Source: Bryobacterales bacterium (GTDB lineage: Bacteria; Acidobacteriota; Terriglobia; Bryobacterales; UBA6623). Taken from it: a stretch of DNA of 44,533 nt. Below, one piece after another: positions 16,705 to 25,053 of this stretch. The notes under the pieces were generated by a model, which saw only the letters and a program-made list of their open reading frames with translations, ran no database searches and was not told the DNA's origin. Each line of letters starts with the position of its first letter. Positions within the stretch are counted from its first letter, which is position 1. Made by a program: the position numbers and the translations under genes. Location of the stretch: NCBI GenBank assembly GCA_028819255.1, contig JAPPMB010000024.1, positions 1 to 44,533 on the forward strand, given 5' to 3'.

Positions 16705-17736
16705 CTAGGCCCTCTTGCGGCGAGGATCCTCGCTCCCGCCTGGCAGTCTCGACTTGAGCAGGTGGAAATACCCGAGGCCCAGGATCAGCGTTGCGAGAAC
16801 AATGATCCACGCAAGTTCGCTTGCGACCGGCGCCGGCTGGATGCTGATCTCCGACTCTCCGGAACCTGTGCCGCCGGAGGAACGGGTGAGCCTTCCCTCC
16901 CCGGTGATCGTCATCGTGACCTCGGGTTCGTCCGAGATCAGAAAAAGCGACGCCTTGGTGGTGGGCTCCTGGCCCAGCGGGGTCACTCCGGAACCGGAGA
17001 CGTCAACGCCTTGGGGAGCGCCCACCCGCGTCACCGAGCCCGGGTAGGTCGAGCGGAGGGTGAACTCCGTTCCGTCCTCGTAGGGGACCGTGTAAGAGAG
17101 GTCAAGCTGGTTGTCGCCCGGCTTGAGCGGGAAGTCCACCTTGTACAGGCCCGGCTCGCCGGCCGGAAGGGCCGTGCTCGGCAACGGCATCCTGGCCGGC
17201 CCGCGGCCGGAGACTTCCACCTCTCCGCCGGCCTCCGCGGGGAGATGGAACCGCAGCGTGCCTTCCTCGCTGCTGTAGGTGACCGGCGGCGACGAGTCGT
17301 TCAGGAACTGGTAGCCGTCGTGAACCCGCAGCTCGCCGCCGCTCGGCTCGAGAATGACCACCCGGTTCGACGGCTGAGGGAGCTTCGTTTCGCTCACGGA
17401 ATACACCGTGATGTTGACCTCCCGGCCGAGCGACGCGCTCTCCAGGACCTCCGTGTATCCTATCCCTTCGAATTCCGCCCGGATCGCGCCTGCGAACGGC
17501 TGGTTCGCGGAAACCGCCGGCAGGTCCTTTGTGAACGCAAAGCGTCCGTCCGCTCCGGACACCACCTCCTCGACCGGCGTCATGCCTCCCAGGAAGCTCG
17601 ACAGTGTCAGTGCGACACCGCCGGCCGGACCGCCGTCGGTGCCGTTGGTTACCCTGCCCCGGACCTGGGCCGCAAGCGGCGCAGCGGCCGCCAGGCACGC
17701 GGCCGCCATAACGGCGCACCGGACTCTAGCGGTCAC
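16705..17736 (-). CDS. Membrane-anchored carboxypeptidase-regulatory-like (Ig-fold) protein inside the ccm operon
   Basis: 343 residues. The GTG at 17736 is chosen: gaggagg sits nine bases upstream and it begins a signal peptide ending PLAAQ. The frame itself is open further up. After the signal comes a carboxypeptidase regulatory-like fold (VRGRVTNGTDGGPAGGVALTL, then GADGRFAFTKDLP), two further beta-rich segments, a flexible GTGSGESEIS linker, and one C-terminal transmembrane helix (ELAWIIVLATLILGLGYFHLL) with a basic cytosolic tail. It overlaps the ccmI-like gene upstream by 11 bases and precedes ccmA by 9. This position implies a periplasmic role with the Ccm machinery, but none is known to me. 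Confidence 0.75.
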   Translation of the reverse strand: MTARVRCAVMAAACLAAAAPLAAQVRGRVTNGTDGGPAGGVALTLSSFLGGMTPVEEVVSGADGRFAFTKDLPAVSANQPFAGAIRAEFEGIGYTEVLESASLGREVNITVYSVSETKLPQPSNRVVILEPSGGELRVHDGYQFLNDSSPPVTYSSEEGTLRFHLPAEAGGEVEVSGRGPARMPLPSTALPAGEPGLYKVDFPLKPGDNQLDLSYTVPYEDGTEFTLRSTYPGSVTRVGAPQGVDVSGSGVTPLGQEPTTKASLFLISDEPEVTMTITGEGRLTRSSGGTGSGESEISIQPAPVASELAWIIVLATLILGLGYFHLLKSRLPGGSEDPRRKRA

Positions 17737-18001
17737 GTCCACCGGCCTCCTCGATCGAGGCGAGCACGCCGGCAAGCTCTTTCTGCAGCGCTCGCTTGCT
17801 CTCCGTGTAGTCGTTTCGGGACATCTTGCCCATCTGGAACTCTCCCAGCAGGTCCCGCAGGTTCTCGTATATGGCCGCCTTGCGGTCCTCCAGATGCTGT
17901 GTGGGCGAGGCTTCCTCTTCCGGCGGGATGTCCCGGCTGCGCACCACGAGCGGAAGCCCGAAGGCAACCAGGATCATCACGATTGCTGCCGCCAGGATCA
18001 T
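17726..18001 (-). CDS. Short CcmI-like cytochrome c biogenesis protein
   Basis: 91 residues: one N-terminal transmembrane helix (ILAAAIVMILVAFGLPLVV) and a charged helical region (LEDRKAAIYENLRDLLGEFQ, then MSRNDYTESKRALQKELAGVL). This matches the N-terminal part of CcmI, which holds apocytochrome for the haem lyase, but lacks the TPR domain of full-length CcmI. The ATG at 18001 starts just before the helix with a weak aagag upstream. It lies 52 bases after ccmH and overlaps the next gene, all on one strand. Confidence 0.75.
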   Translation of the reverse strand: MILAAAIVMILVAFGLPLVVRSRDIPPEEEASPTQHLEDRKAAIYENLRDLLGEFQMGKMSRNDYTESKRALQKELAGVLASIEEAGGRDR

Positions 18002-18053
18002 CGTGCGCTCTTCGGGCCCGGCCGCGCGGGCATTCGGCCGCGGCCTCCAACAG

Positions 18054-18524
18054 CTATTCGAAGTCCTCGAGGTCGTCTTCGATCTTTGCGCGGTATCGGT
18101 CGACGACGTCATCCGGCACCGAGTCCCCCCTCGAGCGTGCCTTTGATCCGGCCGACCACCTCCGGACGACCCAGGGAATGGCGGTCAGGCCGGCCAGGAG
18201 GGCGACGAACGGGGCGATCCAGCCGACCATTTCGAAGCCCTCGTCGCGCGGCTCCACGCGGGTCTCGCTGCCGAACTCCGCGTAGATCTGTTCGAGCACC
18301 TCGTCGTCCGACTGCCCCGCCTCCAGGCCCGCTTCGATCTGCCGCAGCACCGGATCGCGGAAATGGCACCTGATCATGTTGCAGCTGCCGACGGTGTATC
18401 GGCAACTGCACTGGCAGGCGACCCGGTCGCCCACCTTCCGCAGCCTCTCGTACGGCACCGCGGCATGGACGGTCCACGACGCAAGCAGCAGCAGCGCGAG
18501 GATGCTAGTCGCCGGTCGCCGCAA
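18054..18524 (-). CDS. ccmH: Cytochrome c maturation protein CcmH, atypical cysteine motif
   Basis: 156 residues: signal peptide (to about residue 21), a CcmH/CycL/NrfF-type domain, one transmembrane helix (VGWIAPFVALLAGLTAIPWVV) and a cytosolic tail. The redox site differs from the classic LRCxxCQ: here Cys37, 39, 41, 48 and 53 form a CxCxC-x6-C-x4-C cluster in VACQCSCRYTVGSCNMIRC. CcmH reduces the haem-binding cysteines of apocytochrome c. The start is a TTG at 18524, supported by an aaggag seven bases upstream; it overlaps the end of ccmF by 20 bases. No ATG or GTG would preserve the signal peptide. Confidence 0.88.
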   Translation of the reverse strand: MRRPATSILALLLLASWTVHAAVPYERLRKVGDRVACQCSCRYTVGSCNMIRCHFRDPVLRQIEAGLEAGQSDDEVLEQIYAEFGSETRVEPRDEGFEMVGWIAPFVALLAGLTAIPWVVRRWSAGSKARSRGDSVPDDVVDRYRAKIEDDLEDFE

Positions 18525-20514
18525 CGGGCTGCTCCTTGAGGGTCGCTCGGCGGGCGGACCGGCGGAGGCTCTTGTTCGGAATCAGCGCCACCAGCGTGCC
18601 CAGCACGAGCAGCACTGCACCGATCCAGATCCAGTTGACGAGCGGGTTGATGTAGACCTGGATGACCGGATTCGCTCCGTCGCCGGACTGTCCGGCGTAC
18701 ACTAGGTAGACATCCTCGTTCAGGCGGTTGCGCACGTCCACGCGGCTGGTCGGCTGCTGGGAGGCGTGGTAGAAGCGGCGCTCCGGCATCAGGGTCTGCA
18801 GGAACTCGCCGCGCCTGCTGACGTCAATCGAGGCGACCGCTCGGAAGAAGTTGGGGTTGTCCATCTCCGACACGTTCTGGAGCTTGAATTCGTACGGACC
18901 GACCGCGACGCTGTCGCCGACGGCCATTTCCTGCTGGTGGACGCGATTGAAGGCAGCCCCGGCGAAGCCGATGAACATCAGCACGATCGCCATGTGGACG
19001 AGGTAGCCTCCGTAGCGTCGCGTGTTACGGTGCGTCAGCTCCACCATGGCCGCGAGCAGGCTGCCGCCTCGCTTGCGCCGGATCACTTTCCCGCCCCGGT
19101 AGAACTCCATCAGGACCGTGAGCGTGACGAATGCGCACAGGGCGAAACACACCGTCGCGTAGAAGTGCCTCATGCCGCCGGCCACCAGCGCGGCGGCGCA
19201 GACCAGCGCGGCCACGGCCGGCCACTGGAAGTTCCGGCGCAGGGACTCGGCCGAGGTGCGCCGCCAGGCGAACAGCGGGCCGACACCGGTCAGGAAGAGC
19301 AGAAACAGCCCGATCGGCACATTGACCTTGTTGAAGAACGGGGCGCCGACGGTGATCTTGTCTCCCGTGAAGTACTCGCTGATGACAGGGAAGAGCGTTC
19401 CCCACAGGACCGCGAAGCAGCTCGCCAGCAGGACGACGTTGTTGAAGAGAAAGCTCGACTCCCGGGAGACCACGGAATCGAGTTCGGCCTCGCTGCGCAG
19501 GTAGTCCAGGCGGCTTGCGATCAGGTAGGCCGTGATCGAGATCCCGATGAACAGGTACCACACGAAGTAGATGCCGATGTCGGACTCCGCGAAGGCGTGG
19601 ACGGAACTGACCAGCCCGCCGCGGGTCATCATCGTTCCGAAGATGCAGAGGAAGAACGTCGAGGAGATCAGGATGATGTTCCAGACCTTCATCATGCCCT
19701 TCTTCTCCTGCATCATCACCGAGTGCAGGAAGGCCGTGCCGGTGATCCAGGGCAGAAGGGATGCGTTCTCGACGGGGTCCCAGCCCCAGTAGCCGCCCCA
19801 GCCGAGCACGACGTACGCCCAGTTCGCGCCAAGCAGGATGCCGATCGACTGGAACAGCCAGGTCACCATGGTCCAGATCCGGGTGGTGTGGATCCAGCGC
19901 TCGCCCGGCTGCCGCGTCACCAGCGAGGCCAGCGCAAACGCGAAAGGCACCGTGAAGCCGACGTAGCCCAGGTACAGCATCGGCGGGTGGATCGCCATCA
20001 TCGGATGCTGCAGCAGGGGGTTGAGGCCTTGGCCGTCCGGGACCGACGTGATCTGCGGCCCGGACATGATGACCTGGAACGGATTCGCGGTGAACGTGAC
20101 GAGTCCCAGAAAGAACGCCTGCGTCGCCGCCATCGTCACGACGACATACGAGATCATGCTGCGGTGACGGGCGCGTCCCGTATAGACGGCGACAAAGGTG
20201 TAGGTGGCGGCGATCCAGCTCCAGAACAGCAGCGATCCTTCCTGGCCTCCCCACAGGGCCGCGACCTTGTAGAGCAGGTCGAGGTCGACGTTGGAGCGCG
20301 AGGCTACGTAGTTGAAGCTGAAGTTGTCCGTGAGGATCGCATGCAGCAGGATCCCGGTCGCAGCCGAGGTCATCAGCCATGCGCCGACGACTGCGCGCTG
20401 CGCGCTGACTTCCAGGAACGGGTTGCTGCGGAGCTTCCCGCCCAAGGCCGCTGCGGTCGCGTATCCCGAGAGAAGAAAGGCCAGCAGGACCGCGATGTAG
20501 CCGAGGTTTTCCAT
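18505..20514 (-). CDS. ccmF: Haem lyase CcmF (cytochrome c-type biogenesis)
   Basis: 669 residues, normal for CcmF, with about 14 to 15 transmembrane segments. Diagnostic motifs are the tryptophan-rich WGGYWGWDPVENASLLPW (periplasmic WWD domain that holds haem from CcmE) and the histidine-bearing LLQHPMMAIHPPMLYLG. It joins haem to apocytochrome c at the periplasmic face together with CcmH and CcmI. The gene lies 63 bases after ccmE and runs into ccmH with a 20-base overlap. Start ATG 20514. Confidence 0.95.
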   Translation of the reverse strand: MENLGYIAVLLAFLLSGYATAAALGGKLRSNPFLEVSAQRAVVGAWLMTSAATGILLHAILTDNFSFNYVASRSNVDLDLLYKVAALWGGQEGSLLFWSWIAATYTFVAVYTGRARHRSMISYVVVTMAATQAFFLGLVTFTANPFQVIMSGPQITSVPDGQGLNPLLQHPMMAIHPPMLYLGYVGFTVPFAFALASLVTRQPGERWIHTTRIWTMVTWLFQSIGILLGANWAYVVLGWGGYWGWDPVENASLLPWITGTAFLHSVMMQEKKGMMKVWNIILISSTFFLCIFGTMMTRGGLVSSVHAFAESDIGIYFVWYLFIGISITAYLIASRLDYLRSEAELDSVVSRESSFLFNNVVLLASCFAVLWGTLFPVISEYFTGDKITVGAPFFNKVNVPIGLFLLFLTGVGPLFAWRRTSAESLRRNFQWPAVAALVCAAALVAGGMRHFYATVCFALCAFVTLTVLMEFYRGGKVIRRKRGGSLLAAMVELTHRNTRRYGGYLVHMAIVLMFIGFAGAAFNRVHQQEMAVGDSVAVGPYEFKLQNVSEMDNPNFFRAVASIDVSRRGEFLQTLMPERRFYHASQQPTSRVDVRNRLNEDVYLVYAGQSGDGANPVIQVYINPLVNWIWIGAVLLVLGTLVALIPNKSLRRSARRATLKEQPVAATGD
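18532..18537 (-). promoter_or_regulatory. Ribosome binding site deciding the TTG start of ccmH
   Basis: On the minus strand aaggag is followed by seven bases and the TTG at 18524. It lies within the last codons of ccmF, so ccmH translation is embedded in the ccmF end. Confidence 0.6.
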
Positions 20515-20577
20515 TCCGTACCTAAATGCCCGCCTCGCCGGTGTACCCGCCGGCCCGGTCCGGCACTCCGAGCGCGG

Positions 20578-21033
20578 CTAGTCCGTCGCGCCGGACGAAG
20601 TGGCGCGGTAGACCGGGGCGGCGCCCTCTTCGGGCGCTGCTTCGTACTTGGACGCGCACTTCGCCTGGATCTTGGTGGCCTCGAACTTGCCATCGGCTCG
20701 CAGGCGTCCGTCGCAAAGGGCCTGCGCCTTGTCGCGAAACGTGTCCGGGAGCGGGTCGGCGCCGGTGTAGACGACGTCCAGCGTCCTGGCCGACGCCATC
20801 GTCTCGTCCTGCTGGTGCAGTGTGAACTCGACACGATCCGAGTGCCGGACGATCGAGCCGTCCGAGACGTCTCCGCCCACACGGATGCGTTTCGCCCCGG
20901 GGTTCTCCAGGGCCAGCAGCTCCTCGAGAGTTACGTAGTAGGTGGCACTCTCCTTCACGCCGCTCACGCCCATCCAGGTCAGGGTGAGCACGATTGCGGA
21001 GGCGATCAGTAGGAACTTCGTCTGCTTTGGCAC
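20578..21033 (-). CDS. ccmE: Cytochrome c maturation haem chaperone CcmE, CxxxY type
   Basis: 151 residues: one N-terminal helix anchor (FLLIASAIVLTLTWMGVSG), then the OB-fold typical of CcmE (RIRVGGDVSDGSI, VEFTLHQ, VVYTGADPLPDTFRD). The haem-attachment site reads AKCASKYE, giving Cys126-x3-Tyr130 where classical CcmE has HxxxY. CxxxY CcmE proteins are known from Desulfovibrio and archaea. A second Cys (107) stands in ALCDGRL. The GTG at 21033 has aggag seven bases upstream and a good -10 box just beyond. It is the first gene of the ccm operon. Confidence 0.92.
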   Translation of the reverse strand: MPKQTKFLLIASAIVLTLTWMGVSGVKESATYYVTLEELLALENPGAKRIRVGGDVSDGSIVRHSDRVEFTLHQQDETMASARTLDVVYTGADPLPDTFRDKAQALCDGRLRADGKFEATKIQAKCASKYEAAPEEGAAPVYRATSSGATD

Positions 21034-21051
21034 GATTCACTCCTGCGTCCC

Positions 21052-21057
21052 ATTATA
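21052..21057 (-). promoter_or_regulatory. -10 box (TATAAT) of the likely ccm operon promoter
   Basis: On the minus strand a perfect TATAAT lies 18 bases before the ccmE GTG, giving a leader of about 10-15 bases that still includes the aggag ribosome binding site. The -35 region at 17-base spacing (ccctgc) is a poor match, so strength or activator need is unclear. Confidence 0.45.
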
Positions 21058-21352
21058 GGCACGAGACTGCGGCTGCAGGGCGGGCCGCTTCCCGCATCGA
21101 TCCGTTGCCCAGGCGTGCAAGGGGGCTTGCGGGGCGGTGGGGCCGCGATCTGTGTGAAGACGGCCCCGCTCCGGGCCGCCGAAGGGGACCGTAGGAAAAG
21201 ACAACGTCAGCCCGCGCGGTCCGGGACCACCGTCACACCGCCTGCTGCGGGGCCCGGCGACGCACCCAGCGGCCCTTCGCGGCCGCACACGGGTTGTTAT
21301 ACTGCGTAGGACTTTGGGCCGCAGCAAACTGCGGTTGCCACATAGTTGCTCC

Positions 21353-22945
21353 ATGCGAATCAAGACTAGGCGGTCCGGTGTGTTTGTCCTCTCGGTGGCG
21401 CTGCTGGCCGTCGGGCTCTTCTGGGCGAATCCTTGGGCTCGGGCCGCCGCCGATTCGGAAGATTCGCAGATTCAGGAGAGCATCCGCAAGTTCTCCAGCG
21501 TGCTCGCGATGGTCGAGGACCACTATGCAGCGGATCTAGATGCCGAAGACGTGATGTTCCAGGGTGCGATCCCGCGGATGCTGAGGTCGCTGGATCCGCA
21601 CTCGTCATTCCTGAGTCCGGACGCCTTCAAGCAGCTCCGCGAGGACCAGAAGGGTCATTACGCCGGCGTCGGAATGCAGATCGGGTCCCGCAACAGCACG
21701 ACGATCGTCATCGCGCCGTTTCCGCGCACGCCGGCTTATCGGGCCGGGCTGCGGCCCGGCGACGTCATCGTCAAGGTCGACGGCAAGGATGTTGAGGGTC
21801 TGGAACTCAACGAGGTGGCGCGCCGCCTGCGCGGCAACGTCGACACCTCCGTAGGGATCAGCGTCGACCGCCGGGGCTCGGAAGAGCTTCTGGAGTTCTC
21901 CGTGACGCGCGCCCGCATTCCGCGCCCGAGCGTTCCCACGGCCTTCGAGATCCAGCCGAGTGTCGGATTTGTCCGGATCGACACATTCAACGAGAACACC
22001 GGACGGGAGCTCGACGAGGCTCTGGCGAAGCTCAAGCCGACGAAACTCGACGGCCTCGTGCTCGACCTTCGGGGGAACCGGGGAGGCCTGCTGAGCGAGG
22101 GCGTGCGGGTCTCGGATCGCTTCCTTGAAAAGGGCCAGACCATCGTCTCGCACCATGGCCGAGCTTCCAGGGAACGGCTGTACAGCGTTCGGCGCGGCAA
22201 CGGCGGCAGATCCTATCCGATGGTCGTGATGGTGAACTGCAATTCCGCTTCGGCGTCCGAAATCGTGGCGGGAGCCCTGCAGGACCACGACAGGGCCCTG
22301 ATCGTGGGAAACAGCACGTTCGGCAAGGGACTGGTCCAGACCGTGTACACGCTCTCCGAAGCCTCGGGCCTCGCCCTCACGACCGCCCGGTACTACACGC
22401 CGAGCGGGCGGCTCATCCAGCGTCGCTACAACGGGATCTCGATGCTTGAGTACTACAGCAATCCCTGCAGCGAGGGCTACCGTCCGCAGCGTGACGGCGT
22501 CCGCCTGACGGACAAGGGCCGTCGGGTCTTCGCCGGCGGGGGCATAACGCCCGACATTGAGTTCGAGGAGCGTCGCGGCAACGACTTCCAGTGGCAGCTG
22601 GGCCGGCGCTACGCGATCGAGACGTTCGCGCAGGACTACAGCCGGGAGTACGCCGACCTTGAGTCGGGATGGGATGTCACCGACGAGGTCATCGAGGAGT
22701 TCCGGCAGTTCCTCATCGGCGAGCAGATCGATTTCGAGGAGGCCGATTTCGAGGCGAACCTGGAGTTCATGCGGCGATTCATCAAGCGCGAAGTCTACAA
22801 TTCCGCCTTCGACATCGAAGAAGGCCAGCGCGTCTACTATGAACTCGACCCGGACGTGCAGAAGGCCATCGAGGCCCTGCCGATGGCCCAGCAACTGCTG
22901 GACGACGCCGAGAGCCTCATCGCGTCGGAAGGCAGCCCGCGGTAG
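21353..22945 (+). CDS. S41 family C-terminal processing protease (CtpA/Prc type)
   Basis: 530 residues. ATG 21353 starts an N-terminal signal/anchor ([15 protein letters not shown]). An N-terminal helical region ending [11 protein letters not shown] leads into a PDZ domain (about 103-185, [10 protein letters not shown] through [17 protein letters not shown]), then the S41 core with the catalytic serine in [13 protein letters not shown] (Ser302) and lysine in [10 protein letters not shown] (Lys325). It cleaves C-terminal tails of envelope proteins in the periplasm. The C-terminal 120 residues are acidic and helical. It is divergent from the ccm operon, with about 320 bases between the starts. 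Confidence 0.93.
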   Translation: MRIKTRRSGVFVLSVALLAVGLFWANPWARAAADSEDSQIQESIRKFSSVLAMVEDHYAADLDAEDVMFQGAIPRMLRSLDPHSSFLSPDAFKQLREDQKGHYAGVGMQIGSRNSTTIVIAPFPRTPAYRAGLRPGDVIVKVDGKDVEGLELNEVARRLRGNVDTSVGISVDRRGSEELLEFSVTRARIPRPSVPTAFEIQPSVGFVRIDTFNENTGRELDEALAKLKPTKLDGLVLDLRGNRGGLLSEGVRVSDRFLEKGQTIVSHHGRASRERLYSVRRGNGGRSYPMVVMVNCNSASASEIVAGALQDHDRALIVGNSTFGKGLVQTVYTLSEASGLALTTARYYTPSGRLIQRRYNGISMLEYYSNPCSEGYRPQRDGVRLTDKGRRVFAGGGITPDIEFEERRGNDFQWQLGRRYAIETFAQDYSREYADLESGWDVTDEVIEEFRQFLIGEQIDFEEADFEANLEFMRRFIKREVYNSAFDIEEGQRVYYELDPDVQKAIEALPMAQQLLDDAESLIASEGSPR

Positions 22946-22951
22946 GCGATT

Positions 22952-22970
22952 CCCCGATCCCGGATCGGGG
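22952..22970 (+). terminator. Short perfect hairpin after the protease gene
   Basis: ccccgatc and gatcgggg form an 8-bp stem with a 3-base loop, 6 bases after the stop codon. There is no T-tract, so it may be a weak terminator, an mRNA-stabilising stem or a chance palindrome. Confidence 0.35.
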
Positions 22971-23169
22971 ACTAGACGCTGCTTCGCTCAGTCCGGGACG
23001 CGTTGCGCCTTCACGAGGTCCGCAGTTCCCGGCCGAGAGTCCGTGGAGGGCCCAGAGACCTCCACTACGCCCAGCAGAATGGATGCATGGAAGTCCGTCG
23101 GCAGAGGACGATCCCGCGGCTGCGTTGAACTGTCCCCGGATCCCCGCCGGGGGCACGGTCGGCGGTCTT

Positions 23170-23198
23170 TTGCAAGGGCCTGGGTATTTTGCTAGAGT
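23170..23198 (+). promoter_or_regulatory. Candidate sigma-70 type promoter for the DUF465-psd-pssA-lptE operon
   Basis: TTGCAA (23170-23175) and TAGAGT (23193-23198) are 17 bases apart, in the gap between the protease gene and the DUF465 gene. Transcription would begin about 100 bases before the first start codon. Confidence 0.4.
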
Positions 23199-23304
23199 GT
23201 ACCCGCGCAGGCGTTTTCCCGTATATCGGTTGCCGGCGCAAATGAACAATGCGGGGCGCTCATCGAATCGACGATGGTGTCATGTCCGTGCGGGAGGATA
23301 CCGA

Positions 23305-23538
23305 ATGAGTGGTCCGGGCGCGGCCCAGCAGGTCGCGGAACTGATGGAGTCCAGCGAGGAGTTTCGCAAACTAAAACGGCAGCATGCCCAGTACGACCGA
23401 AGGCTCCACGAATTGAGTCAGCGTCGCTATCCGTCCCAGGAAGAGCAGTTCGAAGAAGCCCGCCTGAAGAAGATGAAGCTCTATCTGAAGGATCGGATGG
23501 CCAGCCTGCTGGCTGGTCGCGCGACCAAAGGAGACTGA
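23305..23538 (+). CDS. DUF465 (YdcH-like) small protein
   Basis: 77 residues, all helical and highly charged, with the family pattern [21 protein letters not shown], then [23 protein letters not shown]465/YdcH proteins are short coiled-coil hairpins of unknown function. ATG 23305 follows a good gggagg ribosome binding site. It is followed after 39 bases by psd and is probably the first gene of that operon. Confidence 0.85.
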   Translation: MSGPGAAQQVAELMESSEEFRKLKRQHAQYDRRLHELSQRRYPSQEEQFEEARLKKMKLYLKDRMASLLAGRATKGD

Positions 23539-23577
23539 GCTCGAGCGCCGGTTCGGCGTGGCAGGGGGGCACTGCGG

Positions 23578-24183
23578 ATGGTGAAGGAAGGCTGGTGCTA
23601 CGGTGCCCCGCTCTGGCTGGCCGGCATTCTGTGCGGGATCGCTCTCGGGCCATGGACCGCCGCGCCGTGGGTCGTTGCGGCGGCGTTCTGCTTCTACTTC
23701 TTCCGTGATCCGGACCGAGTGGTTCCCGCCGGTCCGGTGTGCGTCTCACCCGCGGACGGCAGAATTGTCCAGGTTCGCCGCGAGCACGACGGGAGGACGA
23801 GAATCAGCATCTTCCTCAATATCTTCGATGTCCACGTGAATCGGATTCCGGTCGCCGGTCTTGTCCGGTCGGTGCACTACGAACGGGGCAGGTTCCGGCT
23901 GGCCCACTTGGAATCGGCATCGGAAGACAATGAGCGCAACACGCTCGTGATCCAAGGCAGCAAAGGCGGCGTCTCGGTGGAGGTCAAGCAGATTGCCGGA
24001 CTGATCGCCCGCCGGATCGTGTGTCGCAAGCAGCCCGGCGACCTGGTCGAGAAGGGCGAGCGCTTCGGCCTGATCAAGTTCGGCTCTCGGGTCGATGTCG
24101 TTCTGGGACCGGAGTGGCACATTGCCGTCGTCCCCGGGGACCGCGTGGCAGGGGGCAGCTCCGTGCTGGCGAAGCGTCAGTGA
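23578..24183 (+). CDS. psd: Phosphatidylserine decarboxylase proenzyme (short type)
   Basis: 201 residues, matching the short (about 210-residue) family. It makes phosphatidylethanolamine from phosphatidylserine at the inner membrane. Two N-terminal hydrophobic segments precede FFRDPDR, then the core VSPADGRIVQ, FLNIFDVHVNR and ERFGLIKFGSRVDV. Self-cleavage at Gly169-Ser170 in FGS would produce the pyruvoyl prosthetic group. It is followed after ten bases by pssA, so the two consecutive steps of phosphatidylethanolamine synthesis are encoded together. Confidence 0.94.
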   Translation: MVKEGWCYGAPLWLAGILCGIALGPWTAAPWVVAAAFCFYFFRDPDRVVPAGPVCVSPADGRIVQVRREHDGRTRISIFLNIFDVHVNRIPVAGLVRSVHYERGRFRLAHLESASEDNERNTLVIQGSKGGVSVEVKQIAGLIARRIVCRKQPGDLVEKGERFGLIKFGSRVDVVLGPEWHIAVVPGDRVAGGSSVLAKRQ

Positions 24184-24193
24184 GGCACCCCTG

Positions 24194-25051
24194 ATGAGGA
24201 TTCGCAGGAAGGGCCCGCGCAAGCCGCCCATCGCCCTGCCGACAGCCTTCACGGTCGGCACCATGTTCTGTGGGTACTACACCCTGGTGCAGTCCATTCG
24301 TGCGGTTTCGCTCCCCGAGCATCTCGCCGCCGAAGCAGCGAGGCTGCTCGATTACGCGGCAATTGCAATCGGCATCGCGATGTTGACCGACGGCCTCGAC
24401 GGGCGCATCGCCCGGCTCACGAAGTCCACCAGCGAATTCGGCGGCGAACTCGATTCCCTGGCCGATGTCATCACGTTCGGCGCCGGCCCGGCTCTGCTGG
24501 CCTATGCGTGGGGCATGCGGGGCACTCTGCCGGCGGGCGGGCCGCCCATGCTGGACCTGCTTCCGCAGATCGGCTACTTCTGCACGTTTCTCTACCTCAC
24601 CTGCGGCGCCCTGCGCCTCGCGCGCTTCAACGTGACCAAGAACCCGATCCCGAAGAATCCCGGACTGCGGCACCGCAGATACTTCGTGGGGATTCCGATT
24701 CCCCCCTCGGCCGGGCTGCTGGGTGCCGTCATACACTTCAACGGCGGCTACCCGATCCAGCACTGGTGGCCTGGCGGGGTGCTGTGGTGCGCCTTGATGG
24801 CGGCACTGGGGTTTCTGATGATTTCAGGCTGGCGCTACCGCAGCTTCAAGGAGCTGAACTTCATGCAGCGACCGGCTCTTGGCGTCGTGTTCTTCGCCAG
24901 CCTGATCTTCCTCGTTTGGAACTTCTCCCAGCCCGTGCTGCTGACCATGGCGGCCGCATTCGCCTGCAGCGGAGTCGTGACGAGAATCCTGAGCCTGTTT
25001 CGCAAGGGCACCAAGGAGCAGGCGGAGGACCCTCAGGCCGCGCATTCCTGA
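24194..25051 (+). CDS. pssA: CDP-diacylglycerol-serine O-phosphatidyltransferase
   Basis: 285 residues with about seven to eight transmembrane segments. The CDP-alcohol phosphotransferase motif is complete: DGRIARLTKSTSEFGGELD followed by SLAD, supplying the metal-binding aspartates. It condenses CDP-diacylglycerol with serine to phosphatidylserine, the substrate of the preceding Psd. ATG 24194 begins with a basic stretch (MRIRRKGPRK) before the first helix; the frame is open further upstream inside psd but without family match. The lptE start follows two bases after its stop. Confidence 0.93.
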   Translation: MRIRRKGPRKPPIALPTAFTVGTMFCGYYTLVQSIRAVSLPEHLAAEAARLLDYAAIAIGIAMLTDGLDGRIARLTKSTSEFGGELDSLADVITFGAGPALLAYAWGMRGTLPAGGPPMLDLLPQIGYFCTFLYLTCGALRLARFNVTKNPIPKNPGLRHRRYFVGIPIPPSAGLLGAVIHFNGGYPIQHWWPGGVLWCALMAALGFLMISGWRYRSFKELNFMQRPALGVVFFASLIFLVWNFSQPVLLTMAAAFACSGVVTRILSLFRKGTKEQAEDPQAAHS

Positions 25052-25053
25052 CT

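Noticed and set aside
16072..18285. Open frame of over 700 codons antisense to ccmA, the Ig-like gene and the ccmI-like gene
   Set aside because: Covers several unmistakable minus-strand genes and shows no protein signature of its own.
18766..21012. Open frame of over 700 codons antisense to ccmF and ccmE
   Set aside because: Reads charged low-complexity sequence. The opposite strand encodes CcmF and CcmE with all motifs.
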